The notes beneath the pieces were generated by a model that saw nothing but the letters and a program-made list of their open reading frames with translations, was not told where the DNA came from and searched no databases. A stretch of DNA of 64,000 nt from Lonicera japonica (lineage: Eukaryota; Streptophyta; Magnoliopsida; Dipsacales; Caprifoliaceae). This document shows positions 1 to 11,213 of this stretch, piece by piece. How positions within the stretch are numbered: the first letter of the stretch is position 1; the number at the start of each line of letters is the position of its first letter. The stretch covers positions 35,142,969 through 35,206,968 of the forward strand of contig CM038468.1 in NCBI GenBank assembly GCA_021464415.1, given 5' to 3'. Position numbers and translations under genes: made by a program.

Positions 1-1100
1 CATTTTTCGAGAAAATAAAAAAAGTATTTTTGTAACATTTTGTGGTACAACGCTGTCTACCCAACTAAATTGGGTTCAGGAACTATATTATGACGTGGGA
101 AGGTATTAGGCATCATCATCGCCCTTTTGGCTTATAAATGGACATGCTCGCTTTCATTTTCATTTTATTTCTTACTGTTTGTGGCCTAAGTTATGTATAT
201 ATCAATTTTATTTCTGGAGCAATGGCATGATTTTTAAGGCAAAACAGACAAAAGACCGATGTTCGGATTGGTCTTTCGTGCATTTGGAAAGCGAGTAGCA
301 TTTTTTTCAAATCTCTAATTCAAAATCAAATTTATGGATATGTTGTAAAATTTAACATATATGGTCTAATATTTACAGGTATATATACATGTAAATGAGT
401 TTAAAACTATTTAAGATATTAATAGAATACGACATGTTTTATTTCGATTGTATTGAAAAGATATTACAAAAGTTTAAGAATTTCCTTTTTTAAAGTGTTT
501 ATATCTTTAGATATAATTCTCTATATAGGTATGATTTCAGCCTTTTCTCGGGTACGTTCGGTGGCTCTTTTTCTTTAGCAGACCTCATTGAGGCCTCCCT
601 CCTCTTTCTGCCAGCCTTTGGTTTGAATACTATATGGAAGACTCTGGCAGAAGACCGATGGTATCCAATTTCTTAACATATGACCAATAGCCACCTAAAT
701 TCGAAGACCGACTGTGAAAAACCGATTCCTATAAACCGGACATATTAAAGTAAAAGACCAACCCACTTACAAACTAAGGAATTTTTTTGGGGTTCATGAT
801 ATATTGTTGCTGCCTTTTTTTTTTTTGGCTTAACATATCTTTGAAGGACTTCCTGGTGCCAATTGGTCCCGTTTGTGAAGTAATTATTTCTAGTTCTTCT
901 GACGACAATGTTCTATTTGGAAAGCAAGATTTTTTTCAGATCTAAGATTTTATCGACATATCAGACCTCATTGGTTTGTTATACCTGGAGAATGGTATCT
1001 AATCGAAGTGTGCGAAAGAGGTCTAGAGAAGCAAACCCCAAGAAGATTTAGCTGGAAGGGTGGTAGCTCTGAACCCCTATTGATCGAATGAAAATAGTTG
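1..1100. other. Unassigned AT-rich stretch 5' of truncated Tat element
   Basis: No convincing gene. The sequence GGTGCCAATTGG near 855 followed by a GTTTGTGAAG stretch resembles the leader of Tat/Athila elements just after the primer site, so 840-1100 may be leftover 5' leader fused to pol after loss of gag, protease and most of RT. The repeated word GACCGAT (257, 655, 709) suggests an old repeat of unknown family. It does not look like the LTR at 7357-8330. Confidence 0.3.
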
Positions 1101-1124
1101 ATCCAAGAGCTTGAATTGAAGCGC

Positions 1125-1671
1125 TAGGTTCATTTCCAAACCAACAGACAAGTGCCACCCCTTTTTCAAAGCCTTTAAGAAGGCTTTTGAATGGACACAA
1201 AAATGTAGCTCACTTTTCAGCAACTTAAGCAATACCTGAGAGCTCCTCCTCTTCTTAGCTCACCAAAGAATGAGGAGAATTTGTGCTTGTACCTAGCAGT
1301 ATCACGCCTAGCGGTTAGTTCTGCCCTAATGAGAAATGAAAAAGGGATGCAACTATTAGTCTATTACACAAGTAAAGCTCTGCACCTCGTCGAGCTGAAT
1401 TATCATAAGTTGGAGAAATTGGCTTATGACCTCCCCATCACTTCTAAAAAATTGAGGCCTTACTTCCAGGTCCATGCCATTGACGTGCTCACGGACCAGC
1501 CATTATAAAAGGGTCCTTGATAAACTAGAGCAATCGGGGAGGTTGGCCATCTGGTCTGTGGAGCTTGGGCAGTTTGTGATCAATTACAAGCCTCGAGTTT
1601 TGATCAAAGGCCAAGCCGTGGCCCACTTTATAGCAAAGTTCACTTACAATGAAGAGCAGATACCTGAGTAG
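1125..1671 (+). pseudogene. Ty3/gypsy pol remnant: RT C-terminus and RNase H
   Basis: Frames through this stretch read as the connection region and first RNase H of a gypsy polymerase: a KCHPFFK-type block (1147-1175), a YLAVS block (1289), LLVYYTSKALH (1353-1385), LEKLAYDL (1411) and LRPYF (1454), ending in VINYKPR (1575). RNase H would remove the RNA strand during reverse transcription in virus-like particles. Frameshifts split it near 1230 and 1500, so no product is expected. It parallels 59881-60430 in the second Tat copy. Confidence 0.75.
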
Positions 1672-1734
1672 TTAGAACTATTGCCACCTACAGACCTAGT
1701 TACCTCAAGCCCTGCCACCTTAATGAACTTGCAG

Positions 1735-2132
1735 CCAGAAATTCCTATATGGATACTTCACATAGATGGAGTTTCCAACTTGCAAGGTTTTGGCGCTAGT
1801 TTAGTACTGACCACTCTAGGTGCCAACACAATAGAGATAGCTCTAAAGTTCCTTTTCAAGGCCTCCAACAACGAAGCTGAGTATGAAGCCATCATATCAA
1901 GTTTGAGAATAGCTAGTGATTGGGGGCAAAGCAGATGGTAGTTTACAATGACTTTGTAGTCGTGGTTGGCCAAATACTTGGCCTCAACATGGCCAAAAAA
2001 GATCACATGGCCACTTATTTGGCTAAAGTTAAGGCAGCAACTCAAAAATATATCAATGTAGTATTTGTCAAGGTCCCACGAGCTCAAAATAATAAGGCAG
2101 ACTGCCTAGCCAAGCTTGCCTCATCATTATAA
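1735..2132 (+). pseudogene. Second (additional) RNase H domain of Tat element A
   Basis: The stretch reads WILHIDGVSN (1750) then GFGASLVL, SNNEAEYEAII (1867-1900) and, after a frameshift at about 1925, further helices ending in NKADCLAKLASSL (2090). This is the DG...E...AD signature of a second RNase H. A duplicated RNase H downstream of the first is characteristic of Tat/Ogre elements and is thought to help process the RNA template. At least one frameshift breaks it. The equivalent in element B is 60490-60870. Confidence 0.7.
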
Positions 2133-2199
2133 GTTCTCAGCGGTACCTATATAGAGTATTTGGAAAAAAAACCATCGAGGAGCTCGTTGAATTAGATGT

Positions 2200-3454
2200 A
2201 GCCCCAGTATAGATCTATAAATGATAGATTGACCCAATTTTGGACTCCCTCAGTGAAGCTCTCCCAGAATATAAAAAGGTAGGAAAAATGATAAAATACA
2301 TCTTCAACAGATACGTGGTCATCGAAGTAACGCTGTACAAGTGAGGGTACGTTATTCCATTATTGCTATGCTTACATCCCCACCAAGCCCAAGCAACTTT
2401 ACTAGAAATTCAGGAAGGATTATGTGGAGGGTATCTGGTAGCTCGTTCCCTAGCCTTAAAAGTTGGAAGATAAGGTTACTTCTAACATACTATCCAACAA
2501 GAAGCTAAGGAGCTGGTATGAAAATGTTACAAGTGCAAGCGGGTCGCTAATGTCCAATAGTTCCCAACAGAGCTGATGACCCATGTCAATGGCCCCTGGC
2601 CTTTTTCTCAATGGGGTATGGACATAATTGGACTTTTTCCCTTGGATAAATAGCATACAAAGTTTACAGTTATGGCTATTGATTACTCACCAAGTGGGCT
2701 GAGGCAGAAACATTGACCACGATCACCACCATGAAGATCCAAAGTTTTATATGGAAGAATATTATCTACCGCTTTGGTCTCCTAAATATACTGATCATTG
2801 ATAATGGGAAGCAGTTTGATTACAACCTATTCAGAGACTTCTGTGAAGGGCATGGAATAGAAAACCATTACAACTCACCTATTTATCCTCAAGCCAACGG
2901 CCAAGCAGATGTTACCAATAGAACTCTACTGTGCTTGTTGAAAAAATGACTTGATGATGCCAAAGGAAACTGCTCTAAAGAACTCCCATCAATTTTATGG
3001 GCTTACAGGACCACCATTAGAGGTCCAACTGGTGAAACTCCTTTCTCCCTGACCTATGGAACTAAAACAATTATCCCAGTGGAGATAGGAGTGCTGACGT
3101 ATAGAATCAATCATCATGACCCAGCTAGAAACAACGAAGGCCTGCTGGCCAACATAGACCCCCTCAAAAAGAAGAGAGAGCAAGCTTGAATCAAGGAATA
3201 AGCCTATAAAAGAAGCATGGCCAAGAGCTATAACAAGAAGGTCAAGCACAAAAGTCTGAATATAGGTGACTTAATACTTCAAAAAGTCATCCTAACTACC
3301 AAGATTTCTAAACATGGCAAGCTCGCTACAAAATGGGAAAGTTAATACGGGGTCACCAAAGTTAGCAGACCTGGCACCTACTATCTAAGGACTATAGGCG
3401 GCATGGAGCTCATGAGACCATGGAACATAGAACACCTTAAGAAATACTATCCTT
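2200..3454 (+). pseudogene. Integrase remnant of Tat element A
   Basis: Zinc-binding and catalytic parts of a gypsy integrase are recognisable: KCYKCKR (2525), WPFSQWGMDIIG (2598-2635), AIDY (2670), IIDNGKQFD (2791), a QANGQADVTNRT block (2892) and later WAYRTT (2998), TPFSL (3039) and LMRPWNIEHLKKYYP (3411-3455). Integrase would insert element cDNA into the host chromosome. The third acidic catalytic residue position reads QADVTN here but QAEVTN in element B, so the Glu is replaced by Asp. Stops occur throughout, for instance at 2947. Dead. Confidence 0.75.
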
Positions 3455-3552
3455 GAGGTGAAACACTTTGTACTTTTGTAATAGCAATTTCCAAAGAAGA
3501 ATGTATATGAAATGTTTTTGTTTTGGTATTTCATTATTTGTAAAGTACACTA

Positions 3553-3770
3553 TGTAAAAATCCTGTCATAAAGAGGTTAGTTTAGTAAGTGCCCAGCTCA
3601 GTGAGCACACTTACACTCTTGTAAAAATCCTTTCACAGAGAGTTTAGTTTAGTAAGTGCCTAGCTTATTAAGCACACTTACACTTTGTAAATTCTCTTAC
3701 AGAGAGCTCAGTTTAGTAAGTGCCCAGCTCATTAGGCACACTTACACTCTATCAAAACCCTTTAAAAAAT
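3553..3770 (+). repeat. Tandem hairpin repeats in Tat 3' noncoding region
   Basis: About three and a half copies of a unit of roughly 60 bp. Each holds GTAAGTGC, a short spacer, then GCACACTTAC, which can pair as a hairpin, and most copies begin TGTAAAAATCCT. The same array sits at 62297-62515 in element B, so it belongs to the element. Retand-type Tat elements are known to carry amplified tandem repeats in this position. Confidence 0.65.
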
Positions 3771-4480
3771 GTCGGTTCCACAACTGAAGAAGTATGGTAA
3801 TAACTGAGAAAACTGTCAGAATTTGCCTATGTCAAAAGGGGGCAATACTCTACTCTAGACCTAGCCAAAAGTAAAACTTTTCCTTTTTAAACTCTAAAGA
3901 CTTCGAAGAAATTTCTATCACCATATAGTTCAGTCACTAAGTATAAAAGGTCCTCATACAGGCCCGTTGAGAACTGTTCAAATTCCTCTTGCAAAGAGGT
4001 TAACATAGTAACTGACTAGCTCCATGGGAACAGTTACACATTGAGGAGTTCAATTAATATTTGAGAATTACTTAATAGAACTTTGCCTAAAGTCTGAGGG
4101 GGCATGACTCTTACAAACTTAGTCAAAATAATAAGTATTCCATATATGTTAAAGAGACCCATTGTATCAAATTCAACGAGATAAAATAGGTCATTGACCT
4201 TTTATGGGAATGCTAAAGACCTTTCTTGAGGCAAGTTGTTTATTTTACTTAATTCTACATAAATTTTTTCTATGTTATGGGGGCATTAGAGTACCATAGG
4301 GCTCATTCCATCTCACATTACAACTTAGACAAAAGAAGAGGCAAGAATTAAAACAAAATAAAACAAACAATTTTCAAAGCAAAACTTGTTTATTTCATTG
4401 CAAAAGGGGAGGAACGATTACAGTGATCTTAAAACTTCTATTATAGAAATAAAAAAAAACAAAACAAGTGGTCTTAACCA
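3771..4480 (+). other. 3' noncoding region of Tat element A
   Basis: AT-rich DNA with no ORF. It is collinear with 62516-62891 in element B up to about 4140, where B stops. From 4380 onward it leads into the end of the antisense gene. Confidence 0.55.
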
Positions 4481-7130
4481 CTAAGCCACTTCTGCATCAT
4501 CATTATCTCTAGATGGCGAAGGCTTCCCAGCTTCCCACTTCCTTAAGAGCTCAGGCTCTTCTTCCCTAATCAGCTAAAGAATAGCCATAACATCCCCCAT
4601 TTTTTCCAAAATTCTTTCCTCGAGCTTTGTAGTCATGCCCATATCAGTAGGGAGTTATATACGTTCCAAATTATCGTGTTGTTGCAAGGCGAGTTCCTGG
4701 CACATGAAGAAGCTTGTTATAAATGCATCGCTAATCTTCATTAGGGGTCATCCTTAAGTGCAAAAGTTCTCTATGGCTCAAAGCTCGATGGCAGGAAAGG
4801 AACCCTTGAGCTCCTCGACCTCATTATTTAACTTAGAGACCCGGTCCCTCATAGCCTCAATTTCCTGGTAAGAGGCAGAGACCTCCTCATCTCTTATAGC
4901 TAGCTGGCTCTAGATCTCCGTAAGGCTCTTAGTGGCCTCCTCTCTACCATGGCGCTCCAACTCCATCAGTTTTTAGGCCTCTTCCCTGTTTCTGCGGTTC
5001 ATCCCAGCCTCTGAACGAGCTATGTTAATAACAGCTTGCGTATGGTCGGATCCGAAGGTCCATTGTTTTGGCCAGCATCTTCCTTGCCTAGGCCAGCATC
5101 CTTGTTTTGTCTTCTTCACCTACTGCCAGGTCTAATCTAGCCTTATTCAAGGACTTTTGAGCTGCAACAAGGGCTGGGTTGTTCAAGCCCTCCTCAACTA
5201 TGGAGGGTAGAATATAAAAGGATCAGAGCTTGAAGAACAAGAAGAAAAGAGTTATAAAAGAGCTCATGAAATAATACAAAAAGTGGAAGAGATGGGACCG
5301 AAGAACTTACTCGACTTATGTGGTACCCAAACTCATTAGCTACCTTATTGACTCCTAATGCCCTTGCATTTTGGATCACGCCCTCACCCAAAGTGGGCAA
5401 GGTCACTATAGGTATGAAGAACCTCTAGCCATCTCAATCAGTGCTAAGGGCAGCAGAGCTGGCGGCACCTCCGAAAGTTGATTGCCATTGGCTTCAACGG
5501 GGTCGAGCTTCTGTAAATCTTCATTGTCAGAGACCACTTTCTTATAACCAGTCCTGGCAAAAGAAGCTTCTTTTAGAGGAAAAGAGAGCAAGACCTCATC
5601 TTCGAGCTCTTCAACCCTCTCGAGCCTAGTCTCTTGTAAACCCAGAGGTGGGAGGATAGCTAAGGAGCTTGTCATCAGGTCGACATATGAATTGACGGTG
5701 CCCCCTTGTCTACGACATGTTCTGGGATAGAGGGCCCTTCATTTGTCTTGGTTTTCTTTGCTTGAGTGCCTCTCTGAAGAGTCCTCTTCCTCTTTCTCAC
5801 CATAATTGGGTTAATCACCAGGGGTATCTCTGCAACAAATGAAAAGAAACCTATTAAAGCGAGTAGAAGGAGCTCTATAAGGATAAAAAAATAGGGGAAC
5901 TCGAAAAAAGAGCAACTTACTTGAAGGAGGGGATAAAGGAACTTGATGCAGGGGAATGATGCTTATAGGAGCTCCTTGTGTCGAATCGTCGACTGATTGC
6001 TTGGATTTTTTTCCTTTGGAGCCTTTCCCCTTGCTCCTCATCCTCTTCTGCCTCTTCGATGGCTGAAAGAGCTATGGGCCCATCCTTGTCAGTGAGCACC
6101 ATGAAAGGCTTATTTAACTTGAGCTCCTCCACAGTTTTGATGGCCAAATCCATGTCCGTAGGCCTGGGGCCTAGGTTGAAGCACCAGAGCATCTCGGGAA
6201 TTATTATCTCAGCATAATGTTTTTAGGGAAAATCTTTTGGTGACCTTTATCCAGGAAGAATATACATGAGCAGGACTTTTCTTCTTCACTGTAGAGAACG
6301 AGGTAACAAATAAATAGTTAGCTCAGGGATCGCGAGGAGATAATAAATGAGAGTGAAGCGAATGACATTTACAAATGGTGCCGGGTTCGGTGAACTAACT
6401 CTTCAGGTCCACCATATTAGGTAGTCGACCTCACGTTCCCAGCCTATTTCAGAAACGTAGAAGAATTTCTTCTTCTAGTTGGGAATGCTATCTAGGAGAT
6501 TTTGGATGAGCTTGGCAGCTCCCAACCTTCTCGGACAGCTAAGGGTCCCTCAATTCCTGCTCCTTCTGTCTTTAGGTTGGAATAGAGTAAGAAATTCCTC
6601 CCCCGTAACCTCGTGGCTTCTGGAAAATATGGCCCTAAAGATCAAAATGAGGCATATTAAGCAACTCCACATACTCGGTGAAAGTAGGAGGGGGGGCCAA
6701 ATCAAAGGCCGCTAGCAGCTCCTTTAAATGGTCTTTTATGGGGAAGTAGAACCCACGCTCGAAGGTGGACTCATAGAAACATACCTCCCCAGGTTTATAA
6801 TAGCAAGCTCTCTCTTTTAAGTCAAGAGCCGTAATCTTAACACAAGCAGGAATTTAATATATATCCCTAAACATCTGGATATCCGACGTAGAAAATGTGG
6901 AAGGAATGGAAAATACAGACAATGAGCTGATGTATTTTGAATACGCCCTAATGGCGTCCTCAAAAGAACCAATTATAGGTGGAAGGAAAATGGTGTTAAC
7001 TAGCTCATCACTATCTATGATTGTGATGGTTCTATGTAGACGAGCAACAATCGGAACTGTGCTCGAAGAAGAACCCACCTCACCGCTAGGGGGAATCTCG
7101 AGGTTTTATCCTTAGTATGTTAAGCGTTCC
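4481..7130 (-). pseudogene. Antisense additional ORF of Tat element (Transposase_28-like, spliced, coiled coil)
   Basis: Read on the minus strand this is a gene-like unit opposite to pol. The N-terminal part (about 7080-6600) has a CFYESTFERGFYFP block (6790-6745) and KELLAAFDL (6723-6697), like the plant family Pfam calls putative gypsy-type transposon (PF04195). A middle acidic and lysine-rich part follows (6190-5600). The C-terminal part (5050-4790) is a long heptad coiled coil, ending in DNDDAEVA and a stop at 4481-4483. Three GT-AG introns are visible: 6289-6372, 5830-5920 and 5198-5310. Several stops (in the 5010-4590 tract, for example) and frame breaks make it a pseudogene. Antisense ORFs in this place are known from Tat elements; their role is unknown. 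Confidence 0.6.
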
Positions 7131-7356
7131 ATTAGATGGACTATGGTATGAAGAGGTGTTTTGGGTGCGAAGTAATGGGCTAACCTAAGGAGATCCTCTA
7201 GGGAGACACTCGAGAACAGCTTAAAAGAATTTCCTAATGGATCTCTGTAGGCTAAATCAACCAAAGAAGAAAGGCTGTAAACACTACGAGCTCTAAGAAT
7301 GCCTAGGGTTTAAAAAAGATGTAGTAGTAATTTTATTAAGGGAAAAGGGTTTATAT

Positions 7357-8330
7357 AAGGTGTGTGTGAGAAGCAAACTATCCACTCAAGCCTTAACTAC
7401 CCACTCACAGACCCACTATTACACGTTTGCACGTCCTCCAAGAAATACGGAATGGATAGACACTATCCTGAAGTAGTAACGTTCTGACAAGGAGCTCTAA
7501 ACAACAAATCATGGGAACAAATGAGCTTTAAGGAGCTCAATTCAAGTACCACAGGGAGATCAAATTTCTTTGTGATTTGGGCATCTAGTCCAATGATCAT
7601 TTTTGTTCAACTAATGACGGTGCTCGAATCCTAGAGCTCTCCCGACGAGCACCGGAGCTCTCTCGCCGACCGTCGTGTTAGAGTATACGTAGGAGGCATG
7701 GGCGACTACTACCAACTATGTCAGTACTACAGAACCTCCCTAGCTCAAAGGCATTAAATGCATATCCACTGCATTTAATGAGGCGAAATCTGTGGGGAGG
7801 CAAGGTTAGAGTTGATGGGAGTGAAGGATGGCCTTAACCTGCTCCACAAAGCCCCCCCCCCACGTCTCCTCCATCTCATATATATAGAAGAAGTATTTAC
7901 TTCTCTCAACAACCAAGAATTAACTAAAAGCAAGAGAAAATATAGCATTCAAGTAGCCTACAATGAGCAACCAAAAGAGATAGATATAAATAGAACTATA
8001 TAGCACACATCAGAGCTCTTAACACAAGGAAGTTAGAACTCGTATAACTCAAGTATACTCTTATTGTAATTTTATGAGGTTAGAATAGATAAAAAGAGAC
8101 TTTGTGACTTTGTAACAATCATTCAGTTATTTCAATACAAAGCAAACCGAGTTTCTAGCTCTATTTCACAGAGGAGGACTAATCCATATTTTCATATGAG
8201 GCAAACCTCCTCTATATATCTTTGACTCCCTTAGCTCACTATATTCATTATCTCAATCATTCGATCTAATCATTTGACTTTTGGTATAAACTCTCATATC
8301 TAATTTTACGCACCAACAAAATTCAAAATC
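7357..8330 (+). repeat. 3' LTR of Tat element A
   Basis: A purine tract (AAGGGAAAAGGG, 7338-7349) precedes it. The middle matches the LTRs at 41527-42403 and 56732-56985: a GGGAGATCAAATTTC block (7555), clusters of GAGCTC, TTAAATGCATATCC (7752), a promoter-like TATATATAG (7876), and an end near CGCACCAACA (8320-8329). It is intact enough to define the family. The exact 5' edge is uncertain because that end has diverged. Confidence 0.65.
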
Positions 8331-9068
8331 CACTTCCACCCAAGATTTATCTTTTATGTATATACTTTATTTATTTATTAACTCCATAAATTTCTATAAA
8401 TGTCCATTTAAGTTATAGGAGACACCTTCAATAACCATTTAATTTTCTTATACTACCTTTGTATTTTCATATCACCGGAAATAGATGTACACACATCGTG
8501 TGTGTACACATTATTTTTATCCACATATAGATGTAATTTAAAATGAAAAAAATTTAAATATAATATAATGTTAGCATTAATGGTTAAAAGGGTCTTACTT
8601 TTAACCTTAAGGTTGCGAGTTTGAGTCTTGTTAATAACACGTTTTCTTCAATATAATAGTGCGAAAGGAAAATTTGCAAAACACAAAAAGTTTGGTGTCA
8701 CAACTGCTTCTAGTTGCTTTTGATTTAGTATAAGTAGATATGTGCGCACATGTGATAATATAATAATGTGAAGGGCAAAATTGTAAAATACAAAAAATTG
8801 GTGTCATAACCACTTCTAATATATTTTGATTTAATACAATTAGATACAAGTACACACATGACACTGTGCACGTCTTACTCTTAGGCACCTTTACATCTAA
8901 CTTAAACTAGCTTGATGGTTAGAAGTTGTGCTTTTAACTTCCAAGTTACAAGTTTGAATCTTCTTAGCAACATTTTATTTTATTTTCAAAGTAATAATAT
9001 ATCATAAGGGTAAAACAAGAAATATATTAAAATTTGGTGCTATAATCGTTTGCGATGACTTCTATTTT
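8331..9068. repeat. Degenerate dispersed repeat, possible SINE-like units
   Basis: Two similar blocks (8570-8640 and 8905-8975) read ATGGTTA...TTTTAACTT...AAGTTTGAATCTT. The spacing and the GTTTGAATC word resemble A and B boxes of a tRNA-derived RNA polymerase III promoter. A second motif, CAAAATTGTAAAATACAAAA followed by GGTGTCATAACC, occurs at 8665, 8780 and 9015 and again at 20200. No gene. Confidence 0.35.
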
Positions 9069-9076
9069 ATGAAGAT

Positions 9077-9494
9077 TAGGGATGGCAACGAGTCGGGTTT
9101 ACAATTTTCATCCCCACCCTTGCTACCACGGGTATTCGCCGACAATATATATATATATTTTTTAAAATAAAAACAAGAAGAGGAATGATGTTAGAAATAA
9201 TATAATGTTATATAATATATATATATATATAAAGATGAAATTATATGTACACAATCAATAATGAACTAATTTTATATACATATATATAATCAATTTTTTT
9301 TTTTTTACAAAAGTAAGTATATTGGCATGGGTTCCGAGCGGAGACACCCATACCTGAACCTGACTACATACCTGAACCCGACAATTTAAATTTTCTTGAC
9401 ATGAACCCGCCCCTGATTACTTGTCTCCATACCAGCCCCTATCAGGTCGGGGACCAACAGGTACCCGAATCCATTGGTATTTTTGCCATCTCTA
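9077..9494. mobile_element. hAT-type MITE, 418 bp
   Basis: Terminal inverted repeats TAGGGATGGCAA (9077-9088) and TTGCCATCTCTA (9483-9494) match at 11 of 12 positions. Both ends are flanked by an exact 8-bp duplication ATGAAGAT (9069-9076 and 9495-9502), the target-site size of hAT transposases. No coding capacity. The GGGTCGGG/GGTACCCG-rich inner ends are typical of a widespread plant hAT MITE group. Confidence 0.85.
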
Positions 9495-9502
9495 ATGAAG
9501 AT

Positions 9503-9571
9503 AAAGATAAAGATGTAACCTATCTTTGGCCGTCTCTTGACTTGTCACCTTCTTGGTAGAGTGGTCATGAT
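9503..9571 (+). repeat. Left piece of dispersed repeat R1 (copy 1)
   Basis: GTCTCTTGACTTGTCACC and what follows match 39325-39370. The copy is interrupted by the hAT element and continues at 11819. Confidence 0.6.
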
Positions 9572-10140
9572 CAGGGGCGGAGTCAGGAATTATGTTCAGG
9601 AGGGATCAAATTAATATGTTTTAAAGAATTTTTTGCATATACTATAAAAAGGCCAAAATCAAAATATTATATTAAAATATTTAACATCATATACTTCAAA
9701 AATCAAAATCACATATTTAGTTACAATATTCTCATTCGAGACTTTATATTGAACACTGAATTTTATCTTAATTGTTAATAGCTTTAAAAACATCTTTCTC
9801 AATATATGTTCCTAAGCAATCATTCATGAGATCATCTACTAACCAATTTTGGAGATTGGAGCAATTTGATGATTGAGAGCCGTAAATAAAAATTAGAAAA
9901 AAAAAAAACCGTAGATAAAGATCATAGAACAAAAAACAAACATACCATATAGCAATATATAACCGCCCTAAATAAAGAGTGTGTTTTTAGAGGCAATTAG
10001 ATATAAGGGCTCATTCTAATAATAATGTAATTATAAAGGACACTTAAAAATAAGCCATGTAAATTAAGGACACTATACAAAAAAGACACTAATACCCCTT
10101 CCTTAAAATGTCTCACGCTCATTATTACACTAACAGCAAC

Positions 10141-10686
10141 TAGAAGGTGCTAAATGCATTTAGCACCTTCTGAACGTTCAGAAGGTGCTAAATGCATTTA
10201 GCACCACCCTGGACAGCAACCAGAAGGTGCTAAATGCATTTAGCACCTTCTGGACAGCAACCAAAAGGTGCTAAATGCATTTAGCACCTTCTGAACAACA
10301 ACCAGAAAGTGCTAAATGCACAACTAGAAGGTGCTAAATGCATTTAGCACCACCTGGACAGCAACCAGAAGGTGCTAAATGCATTTAGCACCACCTGGAC
10401 AATAACCAGAAGGTGCTAAATACATTTAGCACCTTCTGATAAATGCACAACCAGAAGGTGCTAAATGCATTTAGCACCACCTGGACAATAACCAGAAGGT
10501 GCTAAATGCATTTAGCACCTTCTGAACAACCACCTGGACACCAACCAGAAGGTGCTAAATGCATTTAGCACCTTCTGAACAATAACTAGAAAATGATAAA
10601 TGCACAACCAGAAGGTGCTAAATGTATTTAGCACCACCTGGATAACAACCAGAAGGTGCTAAATGCATTTAGCACCACTTGGACAT
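10141..10686. repeat. Minisatellite of perfect palindromes
   Basis: About twelve near-complete copies and two half copies of a unit of roughly 40 bp. Its core is a 22-bp perfect palindrome: GGTGCTAAATG followed by its own reverse complement. Copies are separated by linkers such as CTGGACAGCAACCAGAA. Ten cores are exact and two carry one change (ATACAT, ATGTAT). There is no ORF and no CRISPR-like spacer diversity. Confidence 0.9.
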
Positions 10687-11012
10687 CAACCAGTGAGCAA
10701 ATAATCTCTTAGAATTGTCAAAGTTAGTACAATTCTGTCTATATGAAATGAAAATTTTCACATTGCAAGGCTATTTGCAACATGAGTAGTAAGCTGTCAT
10801 TGTCTTATAATAACAACTAAGAATACCAATCCATATATAGATTTTCGTTTCAATAATAATAAAAAAAAGCATCAAAGAAATCCAAATTCGGTAAAACACA
10901 TTTCTGATGATCATTATATTAGATTATCCGTGTTCCAAAAAACTCCGCCTAAAAGTCAAAATTAAAATGGAAATAAAATAGTTTATTAACAAGACAATCA
11001 ATTTGACTTTAC

Positions 11013-11213
11013 CTGTTTGGAATCTCCTTGAAGACCAACCACTGCAGAGTAACGATCCTCTATGGCACCCCTTTTCCCTCTCTTGCAATAGACAGAATAC
11101 CTCTCCCCTTCAAACTCCACCTCGTTCAACCTGTCAACAACCGCCGGCGTCTCAGTAACCAAGGAAGCTATCGGAATGTCAATCCTCGAAGGTCTCTTCC
11201 TCTTCAAAAGCAT
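11013..11213 (-). pseudogene. Protein phosphatase 2C first-exon fragment (AP2C-like)
   Basis: The minus strand from 11213 reads 67 codons with a KRKRPSRIDIP block (residues 4-14), then YSVYCKRGKRGAIEDRYSAV (39-58) and GDSKQ (63-67), followed at once by a splice donor GTAAAG (11012 downward). EDRYS is the first metal-binding motif of plant PP2Cs. The basic block plus I-x-I fits the MAPK-docking KIM motif of Arabidopsis AP2C1-type phosphatases, which inactivate stress MAP kinases. Nothing that reads as the next exon (the VFDGHGG region) lies downstream before the hAT end. Upstream, an in-frame TGA stop lies at about 11264. It is a captured or stranded exon and could at most make a docking-domain peptide. 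Confidence 0.75.

Larger units (their letters stand above)
1100..8330 (+). mobile_element. Tat/Retand-like Ty3/gypsy element A, 5'-truncated and decayed
   Basis: Order seen: end of RT and RNase H, a second RNase H, integrase, 3' noncoding DNA with short tandem repeats, an antisense gene, then an LTR. A second RNase H and an antisense ORF between pol and the 3' LTR are known marks of the Tat lineage, and there is no chromodomain. The pol part matches the copy at 59880-62200 almost block for block, and the tail matches 62200-62891. Gag, protease and the RT catalytic core are absent here. Many stops and frameshifts make it non-coding. Lineage call is from domain order and recalled motifs; no tree was built. 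Confidence 0.8.

Noticed and set aside
10141..10686. CRISPR-like array of repeats
   Set aside because: Linkers are short, near-identical and not diverse spacers, and this is plant nuclear DNA; it is a palindromic minisatellite.
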